A DNA stretch of 64,000 bases from Bernardetiaceae bacterium (GTDB lineage: Bacteria > Bacteroidota > Bacteroidia > Cytophagales > Thermoflexibacteraceae), in NCBI GenBank assembly GCA_025057115.1, contig JANWWZ010000002.1, positions 124,001 through 188,000 on the forward strand. Direction: 5' to 3'. A program made the position numbers and the translations under genes. The notes under the pieces were generated by a model. It saw only the letters and a program-made list of their open reading frames with translations. It made no database searches and was not told where the DNA came from. Shown one piece after another: positions 8,763 to 17,149 of the stretch (its first letter is position 1; each line of letters begins with the position of its first letter).

Positions 8763-9749
8763 TTACAAAGTTCCGCCAGTCCATGAAAAGTAGTATGCCA
8801 GTGGCAAGAACAAGCTCAATAACAATGCCATAAACTGCAATCGGCTCCAGCCTTGCAGGAATGACTCTTTTGCCTTCACTTTAGTAGAAAATATACCCGC
8901 TGTTAGTGGTACCATAGCGCTAATGATCAACGCGTAATAAATGGCAAACAACCCGTAGCCTATATAGTGGTAATGAGGCAAAAACAAGTCAAACAAACAC
9001 AAGTGCGAAGGCAGCCCATAGATGTATTTGACAAAGAAATATTTGAGAGTAAATACGCTCAGCCCCGTATAAATTCCTACCAGCAGTGCATTAAGCCACG
9101 TCGGCAAATGCCGTTTGTTCCAGTGAAAAGCCATTAGTGCAAATCCTAAAGCTATCCAAATCCCTATTGCAGGCTGAAGTATTTCTTGCCTTGACAAAAG
9201 ACCAATGTGCTGTAAAGAATCACTTATAAAATTTAAGCTGCAACAGGTAACTATGACATTAGGAGAAATGTTGGCAAAATAGGCAACCGTAAGCCCTGTT
9301 TCAGCCATAGCCACTACCGCAATAGGTATCAAGAAATAGTACTTCAAGGGAGTGAGCCGATAGCCAGGCTGGCAGTTTTCTAAGTATTGCAGCAACAAAT
9401 AGAATGTAGATAATAACGGCATGCACATTTTTAGATAAAGCAGGGGATATCCGTACACGTTCGCTTGAAGAGTGCCTGTCCCACACATAGCACCCCGTAT
9501 AAGAGAAGGCAAGTAGTTATTAATCAACCATACAAATAGAGCCAATCCTGCCAGTTGGGCTCCCATTGCCACTTGCACTACTGCACCCAGCAAATAGTGC
9601 TCTTGTTCAAGGCGAAGTTGTAAGGCGGAATGCGAAACCGCTGACCAAAACCGAATGGCATACCCGCCCTTCCATGCAGCATAGAGCAGTATCAAACTTA
9701 TAGCTAGTTGGTTTACCACGAAAGTAATTACAAAAGGATGCACTAACAC
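8763..9749 (-). CDS. Unknown multi-spanning membrane protein
   Basis: This 328-residue protein has about eight hydrophobic segments and no recognised domain. A stretch near residues 85-115 (RGAMCGTGTLQANVYG) has a conserved look, with a cysteine next to a glycine-rich turn between helices, and could be a functional loop. The start is a GTG one nucleotide after the stop of the DppB-like permease, so translation is probably coupled. It lies between that permease and a TlpA-like thioredoxin. The cysteines (MCGTG, ENCQ, TCCS) would allow redox or metal handling, but that is speculation. Confidence 0.6.
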   Translation of the reverse strand: MLVHPFVITFVVNQLAISLILLYAAWKGGYAIRFWSAVSHSALQLRLEQEHYLLGAVVQVAMGAQLAGLALFVWLINNYLPSLIRGAMCGTGTLQANVYGYPLLYLKMCMPLLSTFYLLLQYLENCQPGYRLTPLKYYFLIPIAVVAMAETGLTVAYFANISPNVIVTCCSLNFISDSLQHIGLLSRQEILQPAIGIWIALGFALMAFHWNKRHLPTWLNALLVGIYTGLSVFTLKYFFVKYIYGLPSHLCLFDLFLPHYHYIGYGLFAIYYALIISAMVPLTAGIFSTKVKAKESFLQGWSRLQFMALLLSLFLPLAYYFSWTGGTL

Positions 9750-9750
9750 G

Positions 9751-10803
9751 TTATTTAAGTTTAATGCGCGGGTCTAGGTAAGCGTAAAGGATATCCACAA
9801 AGATGTTTATTACAACGAAGACCGAAGCCACCATCACAGTAGCGCCCATGACAATGGGAAAATCTTTATCGGTAACGGCTTGCATGGTGTCGTACCCAAT
9901 ACCGCGATATTTAAAGATGAACTCCACAAAGAAGGCTCCTGCCATTAAAGAAGCCAACCACCCTGTAACAGCGGTAATTACTGGATTGAGGGCATTTTTG
10001 AGAGCATGCTTAAAAATGATTCGATATCTAGGCACGCCCTTAGCACGCGCTGTGCGAATGTAATCTTGGGACATTACTTCTATCATGGAATTGCGCGTCA
10101 GCTGAACGATGATTGACATTGGACGGATGCCTAAGGTAAGAGCTGGCAAAATGAGGTTCTTAAAATGGTATTCTCTTCCGTATTCGGTTTTGACTACTAA
10201 AGAACCTTGTAACTCTAACCCTGTCCAATCTGCCCAGTAGTAAGCAAATAGCAACTGGGCAACGATGGCACTAATAAAAGAAGGGGTTGAAATGCCAAAC
10301 ACCGAAATGCCTAATATAGCAGTATCTAACCGCGTACCTTGATTAAGCGCACTTACCAGCCCCATGCTAATGCCTACCACAGAGGCAAACAACATTGCTG
10401 TAACAGCAAGCCAGATGGTTCCTTCCATGTCCTCCAGCAAAATTTCGCTCACTCGCCTACCACGAACAATGGAATGTCCCAAATAGGGAAACTTAGCTAC
10501 TAATATTTTATCTCCTATTTGCAGCAACTCGAGGTAGTCAAACTTCAACCGATTTTTTTCCGAGTGCAAATGCAAGGAAATGGGTGAAAGGTCGTTTAAA
10601 TAAAGTATGAGTTGCAAGGGCAATGGCTGGTCAAAGCGGTATTCTTTCATGATGCGCTGCCGATTTTCCTCTGACTTGTCGCGTCCCATTAGGCTATCTA
10701 CGGGATTACCAGGCAAGACGTGAAAAATAAAAAACACTACTATTATCACTCCTATAATCACCATCAAACCTGAAAAGCAGCGCCATAAAATGTACTTGAG
10801 CAT
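9751..10803 (-). CDS. DppB/OppB-type ABC permease, orphan
   Basis: This is an inner-membrane permease of the peptide/nickel/oligopeptide ABC family (BPD_transp_1). The N-terminal helix and loop read VVFFIFHVLPGNPVD, typical of DppB. The cytoplasmic EAA-type loop is YIRTARAKGVPRYRIIFKHA (about residues 245-264), which docks the ATPase. Six helices are expected and seen. DppC, the ATPases and the substrate-binding protein are not adjacent; the neighbours are a BT_3928-like protein upstream and an unknown membrane protein downstream. Split dpp systems are common in Bacteroidota, so partners are probably elsewhere. The substrate is unknown. Confidence 0.9.
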   Translation of the reverse strand: MLKYILWRCFSGLMVIIGVIIVVFFIFHVLPGNPVDSLMGRDKSEENRQRIMKEYRFDQPLPLQLILYLNDLSPISLHLHSEKNRLKFDYLELLQIGDKILVAKFPYLGHSIVRGRRVSEILLEDMEGTIWLAVTAMLFASVVGISMGLVSALNQGTRLDTAILGISVFGISTPSFISAIVAQLLFAYYWADWTGLELQGSLVVKTEYGREYHFKNLILPALTLGIRPMSIIVQLTRNSMIEVMSQDYIRTARAKGVPRYRIIFKHALKNALNPVITAVTGWLASLMAGAFFVEFIFKYRGIGYDTMQAVTDKDFPIVMGATVMVASVFVVINIFVDILYAYLDPRIKLK

Positions 10804-10810
10804 GATAGGA

Positions 10811-11905
10811 CTATTTTAGTAAAGTCAAAACTGTTGAAGCCTGGGGAATATCATTGTAGTGCCACTTGCCTACCACTGTCCCATTTTTCATTAGCCAAAT
10901 GCCTGGGTCAGAGCGCATAATGGTTTTCAGTACTGTTCCATCTGCAAAGTAGTAGGGAATTTCTAGGCGCACTTTGCGGCTAAACTGCTCGAATTCCCTT
11001 TGTGAAGAAGCCGTAAAAGCCAGGGCTTGAACTTGTCTTTCCAGCCCTGTTATGAGCCGATTAATAGCTGGGAAGACTTCCAAAGGCACTTTTTTTACAT
11101 CTCTAATAATTACGATGAGCTTGTTGCCTTCGAAAGTACTTTGCGTTACGTCGTTGCCTTGGCTGTCCCAAATGCTGTAGTCCAATATTTTAGGTTTGCA
11201 CGCGGCTTCGTTTTCAGCTACCATTTGAAGCAGTTTATAGGAAGGGTCGGTGGGATACTCGCGCAGCCTTACCTGCTTTCCTTCTTTTTCCATGATGTAA
11301 ATATACCGACAAGGCTCTTGCGGACGCATCAGCGTGGGAAGGTGATTGCCTATTTTGTACGGACGAAAATCTATAAAAGGCAAATGCTCAACTGCGTAAT
11401 ATGCCAGCCCTGCTGTTACTGCTACGCTTGCTAACACAACAACACTTTGCAAGGCATTGGCTGTATTTTTCCAGCTATTCCATGATAGTACTAAAGTAAA
11501 AATCATTGCCAGCAATATGACATCCTTTATAAAGGATTGCCAAGGAGTGAGTTTAATCGCATCGCCGAAACAGCCGCAGTCAGTAACTTTGTTGAAGTAA
11601 GCAGAATAAAAGGTAAGAAAAGTGAAAAAAACAATCATAGCCAGCAATAGGCTTAAAGTAAGGCGTATTCGGTAACCTATCAGCAGTGCAACGCCTAAAG
11701 TTACTTCCAATACGCAAAGAAGTACTGCCAAAGGCAAGGCATAAGGAATGAAATGATGGAAAAAGGGAGAAAAATCGCTGCTAAATACTTCAAAATACTC
11801 TTCTAACTTAATGGCGGTGCCTACGGGGTCATTTACTTTTATCAGTCCTGAGAAAATGAATAGTCCTCCTACTAAGATGCGAAAAATCAAGCGGATGTAG
11901 TGCAT
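10811..11905 (-). CDS. BT_3928-type DoxX/MauE membrane protein with thioredoxin-like tail
   Basis: This 364-residue protein has four or five helices in its first 160 residues (DoxX/MauE-like; FSGLIKVNDPVG near the start). A conserved loop, TDCGCFGD, may be redox-active. The C-terminal half (about 200-364) looks like a thioredoxin fold (KLIVIIRDV, GIWLMKNGTVVGKWH) without a CxxC. The same order DUF1599-BT_3928-like is widespread in Bacteroidota. It overlaps the end of the DUF1599 gene by 19 bp, indicating one transcript. By analogy with MauE it may handle quinone-linked electrons or disulfides, but no activity is known. Confidence 0.82.
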   Translation of the reverse strand: MHYIRLIFRILVGGLFIFSGLIKVNDPVGTAIKLEEYFEVFSSDFSPFFHHFIPYALPLAVLLCVLEVTLGVALLIGYRIRLTLSLLLAMIVFFTFLTFYSAYFNKVTDCGCFGDAIKLTPWQSFIKDVILLAMIFTLVLSWNSWKNTANALQSVVVLASVAVTAGLAYYAVEHLPFIDFRPYKIGNHLPTLMRPQEPCRYIYIMEKEGKQVRLREYPTDPSYKLLQMVAENEAACKPKILDYSIWDSQGNDVTQSTFEGNKLIVIIRDVKKVPLEVFPAINRLITGLERQVQALAFTASSQREFEQFSRKVRLEIPYYFADGTVLKTIMRSDPGIWLMKNGTVVGKWHYNDIPQASTVLTLLK

Positions 11906-12477
11906 AGCTGAAGGTTTTTTTCTTTGCCAGGAAATCCCATCAAAATAAGGGCATATACTGCATAGTTGACAATGTCGCAGTAGCTAGATTGAACGCCTTC
12001 TGAGGCGATGGTTTTGCCTTGATTGTCTTCTATTTGCTTGATTCTAAGCAATTTCATCAAGATAATATCCGTAATGCTCTCCAGGCGCATCTCTCGCCAA
12101 GCCTCTCCGTAGTCGTGGTTTTTTGCCATCAATAGCTCTAAAGTTTCTTGGACAGCGCAGTCGTAGTCAGCAAGGACTTTTTCCAACGGCAATTGCAGCG
12201 GAGTGGCGGGGTCATAACGGGATTGCATCAGGGCAATCAAACCATAATTGACCATGGCAACAAAGTCGCTGGCAATGCTGTCGCTTACTTTCTGTTGACC
12301 TTTTTCTTGAATGGAGCGAATGCGTTTAGCTTTGATATACAGTTGGTCGGTAAGGGAAGGCAAGCGCAAAATTCGCCATGCAGAGCCATAGTCGCGAGTT
12401 TTAGTAGCAAATACCTCGCGGCAAGCGGCAACAACAGCGCGGTATTCTTTAATAGTTTGCTCAGACAACTTTAGCAA
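11887..12477 (-). CDS. DUF1599 domain protein
   Basis: This protein has two copies of a DUF1599-like helical unit, visible as paired motifs KTRDYGSAWRILRLPSLTD and NHDYGEAWREMRLESITD about 95 residues apart, each followed by IKAKRIRSIQE / MKLLRIKQIED. The function is unknown; nucleotide handling has been suggested for related folds, but I cannot support it here. I place the start at a TTG (MLKLSEQT) because a minus-strand -7 box ends 15 nt before it. A longer frame to 12555 would run through the promoter and into folP, so I reject it. It is divergent from folP. Confidence 0.78.
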   Translation of the reverse strand: MLKLSEQTIKEYRAVVAACREVFATKTRDYGSAWRILRLPSLTDQLYIKAKRIRSIQEKGQQKVSDSIASDFVAMVNYGLIALMQSRYDPATPLQLPLEKVLADYDCAVQETLELLMAKNHDYGEAWREMRLESITDIILMKLLRIKQIEDNQGKTIASEGVQSSYCDIVNYAVYALILMGFPGKEKNLQLCTTSA

Positions 12478-12491
12478 GTGTAATTTTTGGG

Positions 12492-12499
12492 CAAATTTA
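12492..12499 (-). promoter_or_regulatory. Promoter -7 box for the DUF1599 operon
   Basis: Reading the minus strand, TAAATTTG matches TAnnTTTG and ends 15 nt before the proposed TTG start. It decides the start of the DUF1599 gene. It lies in the 30-nt space shared with the divergent folP start. Confidence 0.55.
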
Positions 12500-12507
12500 G
12501 CCAAACA

Positions 12508-13353
12508 ATGCAAGAGATTCGTTTTTCTCCAGTGCCTACCTTGCGAGTGGGTCAACGCCTAATAAGGCTGCTACCTCCCAAAGTGATGGGTATTATCAAT
12601 GCTACTCCTGACTCGTTTTATGCTGGCAGTCGCGTACTTTCTGTAGACAAAGCCCTTGAACAAGTAGAACAAATGCTAGCAGAAGGAGCCTCGTTCATTG
12701 ACGTAGGGGGATATTCCACTCGTCCAGGAGCTCAAGAAGTACCTTTAGAAGAAGAACTTCGGCGAGTAGTTCCAATTGTATCGGCAATTGCAAAGCGTTT
12801 TCCAGAGGCAATTATTTCTATTGATACTTTCCGTGCTTCGGTGGCGAGAGCAGCCATTCAAGAAGGAGCCCATATGATCAATGACGTTTCAGGAGGACAA
12901 GCCGATGAGCAAATCTTTGCAGTGGCAGGTCAATTAAAAGTGCCATATGTGTTGATGCACTTGCGCGGCAATCCCCAAACTATGCAACAACTCACTCATT
13001 ACCAGAACATTTTCACAGAGTTAATGAATTTTTTTCAACAGCGAATTTTACAGCTCCATGCGGCAGGCTGTCATGATATCGTTCTCGACCCTGGCTTTGG
13101 TTTTGCCAAGACAGTAGAACAAAATTACACCTTGTTAAAAAATTTAGCTGTATTTAGCAATTTAGGCAAACCAATATTAGTAGGGCTTTCGCGCAAGTCT
13201 ATGATCTGGAAAAAGCTAGGCAACTCGCCGCAAGAAGCCCTCAATGGTACTACGGTGCTTAATACCATGGCTATTCTACAAGGAGCTCATATTTTGCGCG
13301 TTCATGATGTGCGCCCAGCGGTAGAAATTATTTCTTTACTAAGCAACGGTTGA
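12508..13353 (+). CDS. folP: Dihydropteroate synthase
   Basis: This enzyme condenses p-aminobenzoate with hydroxymethyl-dihydropterin diphosphate in folate synthesis and is the sulfonamide target. It is a TIM barrel of 281 residues with the pterin site MGIINATPDSF (about residues 24-34), the pABA/sulfa loop GGYSTRPGA, the Asp/Asn site SIDTFRA and MINDVSGG, DPGFGFAKT, and the C-terminal phosphate motif GLSRKS. The ATG at 12508 is preferred over an in-frame TTG 21 nt upstream. It is divergent from DUF1599, a Bacteroidota-wide arrangement. Confidence 0.97.
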   Translation: MQEIRFSPVPTLRVGQRLIRLLPPKVMGIINATPDSFYAGSRVLSVDKALEQVEQMLAEGASFIDVGGYSTRPGAQEVPLEEELRRVVPIVSAIAKRFPEAIISIDTFRASVARAAIQEGAHMINDVSGGQADEQIFAVAGQLKVPYVLMHLRGNPQTMQQLTHYQNIFTELMNFFQQRILQLHAAGCHDIVLDPGFGFAKTVEQNYTLLKNLAVFSNLGKPILVGLSRKSMIWKKLGNSPQEALNGTTVLNTMAILQGAHILRVHDVRPAVEIISLLSNG

Positions 13354-13411
13354 AAAAAATTGCGCGATTTTTGCCCCAAAACAATAGTAGGTTTTTAACA
13401 AAAGTTGCTTT

Positions 13412-14539
13412 ATGGCAAAGCTAACACTACCTGGCAGCATTGCATGGCCAATTCTATACATAGTTCTTCTTGCCAGTGCGCAAGCTCAAACCAAAGATTT
13501 TATCTATACTTTAGAGCGGCTCAGCCAAGAACCGATTAAAATTACTAAGAAGCCCGTGCCCGATATGCCTAAAATGTCAGGCGATACTACGTTTACTATC
13601 TTCAAAAACGCCTCCGTTTCTATAGTGCACTACTTTGTAGAAGGGGAACAGTACACCCCCTTGTTTAACCCTAATCCTACGGGCGTATACTTGAATAACC
13701 AACACTTTTTATACTTCTGCGATGTAGAAAAGTCCTTTCGCCAAAGCGTGAGCAACTACTTGGATGTATACGAATTCACTTATCTAGGTCGGAATTATTT
13801 GAACATCGTTAGCTTGCGCGAAGACTGCGGGGGAAAGGCATGTAATTACCGCTGCTATAACTTATTTGACATTACCAACCCCAAAGCCATTACACAGGTC
13901 TCCTTTTCTAGCATTTTCCACGGCAGTGAAAGTTACGGAGATTTCAACATGGATGGACAGATGGACTTTGTTAGGCTCATTCCCAAACTACCCGAAAACG
14001 CACCCAAAGGCACTAAACTCACGGGAGAGACCTACTTAATTACTGCCTATACAGTCAATGGAAGCAAAGCCGTACAACTGCGCAACGAACAAAGCATGCC
14101 CCACTACATCTTTGCACGCGGCGATACAGAAGGCAAACAGTTTAAAGTACTCTTTCACGACTGGATGCTTCCTCTTAAAGATAGCACGGGCACCGTCGCA
14201 AAACCAGTTTCTTATTTTCAACCGTATGTACCTTTTGACCCCAGAGACTCCCAGCTTTATGATATCAAAGGCAATAAGGTAGAAAAAAATAAATGGTCCC
14301 TTGTGGTGAAGAAATTTAGAGACTTGGAAGGTGCCCAAGCATTTTGTGAAGAATTAGTTACCCATAAGTTTGAAAATATCTTCATTCTTACGGACCAGTA
14401 TGGCAAAGACATTTCATTTTTGGTTTTAGTGGGCAACTACCTGACTAAAGAACAAGCACAAACAGATGCGGAAAGGCTCAAAGGAATGGGCTTCCCTCCC
14501 TCCCTCCACGACCTTAAAACAGCTTACTACACTCGGTAA
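13412..14539 (+). CDS. Exported protein with C-terminal SPOR-like domain
   Basis: This 375-residue protein has an N-terminal signal peptide (cleavage after ASAQA, about residue 27). Its middle part is of unknown family and includes FNMDGQMDFVRLI, which resembles an FG-GAP-type repeat. The last 75 residues (WSLVVKKFRDLEGAQAFCEE ... FLVLVGNYLTKEQAQ) have the alternating strand-helix pattern of a SPOR domain, which binds denuded glycan strands of peptidoglycan. It is therefore probably periplasmic and cell-wall associated. It is followed by a strong terminator. Overall function unknown. Confidence 0.7.
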   Translation: MAKLTLPGSIAWPILYIVLLASAQAQTKDFIYTLERLSQEPIKITKKPVPDMPKMSGDTTFTIFKNASVSIVHYFVEGEQYTPLFNPNPTGVYLNNQHFLYFCDVEKSFRQSVSNYLDVYEFTYLGRNYLNIVSLREDCGGKACNYRCYNLFDITNPKAITQVSFSSIFHGSESYGDFNMDGQMDFVRLIPKLPENAPKGTKLTGETYLITAYTVNGSKAVQLRNEQSMPHYIFARGDTEGKQFKVLFHDWMLPLKDSTGTVAKPVSYFQPYVPFDPRDSQLYDIKGNKVEKNKWSLVVKKFRDLEGAQAFCEELVTHKFENIFILTDQYGKDISFLVLVGNYLTKEQAQTDAERLKGMGFPPSLHDLKTAYYTR

Positions 14540-14601
14540 ACCATAAAGCAACCATTTTTAACTTTCTACAAAACTTGCTGATTCAAATTCCTGCCTTTGC
14601 T

Positions 14602-14640
14602 AAAACTTACTGCGAAATAGTCATTAGCAGTAAGTTTTTT
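14602..14640 (+). terminator. Rho-independent terminator after the SPOR-domain gene
   Basis: A 12-bp perfect stem (AAAACTTACTGC / GCAGTAAGTTTT) with a 13-nt loop is followed by T-rich sequence on the plus strand, 62 nt after the stop codon. Confidence 0.8.
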
Positions 14641-14645
14641 ATTTT

Positions 14646-15071
14646 TTCACTTGTGCTAAAGTGAGAGCATGTCTAGGGAGGCAAAAATTGTGGATAAAAA
14701 GGGAATCGGCTAATCTTAGCAGGCTAACCTATCAGCAACATATGATGGTGGATGCACCGGGGGTGCTACGTGCCATCCTGGTTATAGAAACCCACGTAAA
14801 GAATGCCAAAGTAAGGTTGAAGCCACTTGAAAAGTACAAAACCTTACTACAGATTGCCCTCCATGGTGGGGGAGCATTTCTCGATTCCATCAAAATGTGT
14901 GGACGGGGAGGAAAAATTAGCACAAAAGTCTGAATCTCAAGTTTTTATTCTTCAAAAAGGAAGGTGGCAGGTTGGGCAAAGATCAAGCCAAGCTCTGCGT
15001 GGTTTAACTTGCTTTTAAGACTAATTAGACTATTCTGAGTTTATTACGCCAGAAGTGCAAGGCAAAGCAAA
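14646..15071. other. Intergenic region with RNA-like structure, no supported gene
   Basis: About 425 nt without a recognisable protein; the open frames overlap and match nothing I know. Local G+C is higher than in other gaps. It holds nested pairing potential: GATGG...CCATC enclosing GCACC-GGG-GGTGC at about 14744-14777, GTAAGGTT (14811-14818) with AACCTTAC (14840-14847) enclosing ACTT-GAA-AAGT, and a near-palindrome around CCATGG at about 14860. It could be an uncharacterised RNA or decayed coding sequence. It does not match tmRNA, RNase P RNA, SRP RNA or a common riboswitch by eye. Confidence 0.35.
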
Positions 15072-17138
15072 TTAAAGTTTGATTAACAAGAGTGAAAAAT
15101 CATCGCCATTGTTTTTGCTTTGCGAAAAATTAGTTAGATGTGCGTGAATTACTTGCAGCAATTCCTCTATTGGAAGACGGCAATGCTCTTGCAAAAGGCG
15201 TTGTAAACGCTCAATGCCAAACTCTTCTCCGTTTGCATGGGAACGAGTTTCAATGACTCCATCTGTATAGAGCAGTATTACATCTCCTTGCTGGTAAGAA
15301 ACACCGTAGGAGTGGATGTATTTGTCAAAATCAGCGGTGCGGAGGATGCCTAGCCCGATTCCTTGCCCTTCTAGTAGTTGTACTTGACCAGTGGAAGGGC
15401 GAAGGTACATAGGTGGGCAATGACCTGCTCTTGCGTAACAAAACTGCTGTTTTTGCAAATCTACCATTAGGTAAACTGCGGTAACAAACACTTGCGCTGG
15501 CAAACAATTGGCAAGAGCGCGATTGGCATATGCCATAAACTGCTCAGGAGGTAAATTCATTTGAACCAGGCTTTGAAAAATGCCTTTCATTTGCCACATG
15601 TAAAAAACTGCTGCCGTGCCCTTACCCGCTACATCGCCCATGATAAAGGCAAGGCGATGGTTAGAAAAGCGGTAATAATCGTAAAAATCCCCGCCGATGA
15701 TTTCTTGAGAATAAGTTCGCGCCAAGACCTGCAAGCTGCCCTGTTGGAACTGCAGGGGTGGCATCAATGCTTCCCGAAACTTTTTAGCAGCGGCAATTTC
15801 TGCCTGAAAGCGTTCGTTATCTACCGCCTCGGCAAGCAAACGAAGATTATCCAATGCTAAAGCTGCCTGCGCTGCATAGTGAGCTAAGGTAGAGTTAGGC
15901 AGCAATACGTTGTCAAAAATACTTACATTTTTACCCAATAAAACCAACTTCCCCATGAGGTGGCTTTGTCTTTTAAACGGCACTACTAAAACGCTGGCAA
16001 ATGGCATTTCTTGGGGGGAAAGTGGTAACTGCTTGCGAAAAAATCTTTGAACGTGCTCAAAACTAGAACCGATCTTATGAAGTGCGTTTTGAATTCCTTC
16101 TACCTTGGACTTGTCGATATTGCGAGTGATTAACTTATTGGCTTCTTTTATCTCCAGCCAGGCTGCATCAGCTTTGAAAGTATTGACAGCAATGTCTAAA
16201 ATTTTGTCAAAAAATTGTTCTTCGTGTCGAAATTCGTGAGTTAGTAAGTTGTTCAGTTGTGAAAGTTCAGCAAATTTGCGCTCAATGACGTTGGAAGTAG
16301 GCAAGTTAAACAATACAGTCAGAAAGGAAAACACACTATAGACAGTGATAAATACCAGCAGGGCGGTCAGAAACACGCTTTCGGTTAAATCAAAGTAAAA
16401 AGGACTGCTATTGAGGTCCTCATAGCGCACTTCAAAAAAATATCCTAAGCACAAAAACAGCGACAAAATGACAAAGATGGCGAACCATTTTTCTCGATAG
16501 CGCAGCAGGGCAACCCAGTCTAAATTGAAAGAAGCCAGAATAGCAAGCAAAAGAGAAAGAATAAACAGTCCTTGTTCAATCCACTCGTAGTAAGGCTGTC
16601 GCTGTAAGTACAAGCGCGGAAGGGCATGAAAGAGTAAACTTAGAAACAAAAATGCCTCAAAAAAGCGCCAAATAGTAATCACGTACAGGGAGCGACCAAA
16701 GAAAATTAGTTTGCGCCAAACAACGTACACCCAGAGTACAAATATCACCACAGCTGCAAGCTCGAGCTTGTAAATCCACGCCTGCCCTAACCAGTTAGCC
16801 CATTGAGCTAAAGTAGTTTGTTGATACACTTGAAAAAGAAAAGCAGAAAGACTAGTACCTACAAGGCTTGCAAAAAAAATTTGCAATAACTCACCGTTAA
16901 AACTGCCAGCATAGCCATGAGGAGAAAAATTGTGCTGCAACAATGCCAAAAATGAAAACAAAATAAAACCATTCAGCAAGAACGACTCCAAAGCATAGGA
17001 GAGAGAAAAGGCGTTTTGAGGAAAACCTGGCATTTCAGGAGGAATTTCCCACAAAAACCAGCAGAGAGCAGCAATAAGAAACAAGCTATTCTGGCTAACA
17101 AAGTGCTTTAACTGTTCTAAAAACTCACTGTGTTGCAT
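15072..17138 (-). CDS. Membrane-bound SpoIIE-type PP2C phosphatase with GAF domain
   Basis: This 688-residue protein has seven or eight membrane helices in its first 290 residues, then a GAF-like sensor region (about 305-450) and a C-terminal SpoIIE/PP2C serine phosphatase (about 490-688). The metal-binding motifs are GGDFYDYY and MGDVAGKGT, with TDGVIETR near the end. Such proteins usually dephosphorylate an anti-sigma-factor antagonist (STAS protein). Two small STAS-like proteins occur in the window (52-471 and 59945-60388) but not adjacent. It lies 12 nt after a methyltransferase gene and is probably the last gene of that transcript. Confidence 0.9.
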   Translation of the reverse strand: MQHSEFLEQLKHFVSQNSLFLIAALCWFLWEIPPEMPGFPQNAFSLSYALESFLLNGFILFSFLALLQHNFSPHGYAGSFNGELLQIFFASLVGTSLSAFLFQVYQQTTLAQWANWLGQAWIYKLELAAVVIFVLWVYVVWRKLIFFGRSLYVITIWRFFEAFLFLSLLFHALPRLYLQRQPYYEWIEQGLFILSLLLAILASFNLDWVALLRYREKWFAIFVILSLFLCLGYFFEVRYEDLNSSPFYFDLTESVFLTALLVFITVYSVFSFLTVLFNLPTSNVIERKFAELSQLNNLLTHEFRHEEQFFDKILDIAVNTFKADAAWLEIKEANKLITRNIDKSKVEGIQNALHKIGSSFEHVQRFFRKQLPLSPQEMPFASVLVVPFKRQSHLMGKLVLLGKNVSIFDNVLLPNSTLAHYAAQAALALDNLRLLAEAVDNERFQAEIAAAKKFREALMPPLQFQQGSLQVLARTYSQEIIGGDFYDYYRFSNHRLAFIMGDVAGKGTAAVFYMWQMKGIFQSLVQMNLPPEQFMAYANRALANCLPAQVFVTAVYLMVDLQKQQFCYARAGHCPPMYLRPSTGQVQLLEGQGIGLGILRTADFDKYIHSYGVSYQQGDVILLYTDGVIETRSHANGEEFGIERLQRLLQEHCRLPIEELLQVIHAHLTNFSQSKNNGDDFSLLLIKL

Positions 17139-17149
17139 TAGTTTTCCTA

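Noticed and set aside
12478-12555. Longer N-terminus for the DUF1599 protein
   Set aside because: It would run over its own promoter box and into folP; the shorter TTG start matches the helical unit beginning at KLSEQT.
14661-14933. 90-codon frame in the structured intergenic region
   Set aside because: Non-ATG start, overlaps a frame on the other strand, no recognisable motif; RNA structure explains the region at least as well.
14646-15071. tmRNA, RNase P RNA, SRP RNA or cobalamin riboswitch
   Set aside because: None of the core conserved motifs of these families is found on inspection; GCCAC at about 14822 alone is not enough for a cobalamin element.
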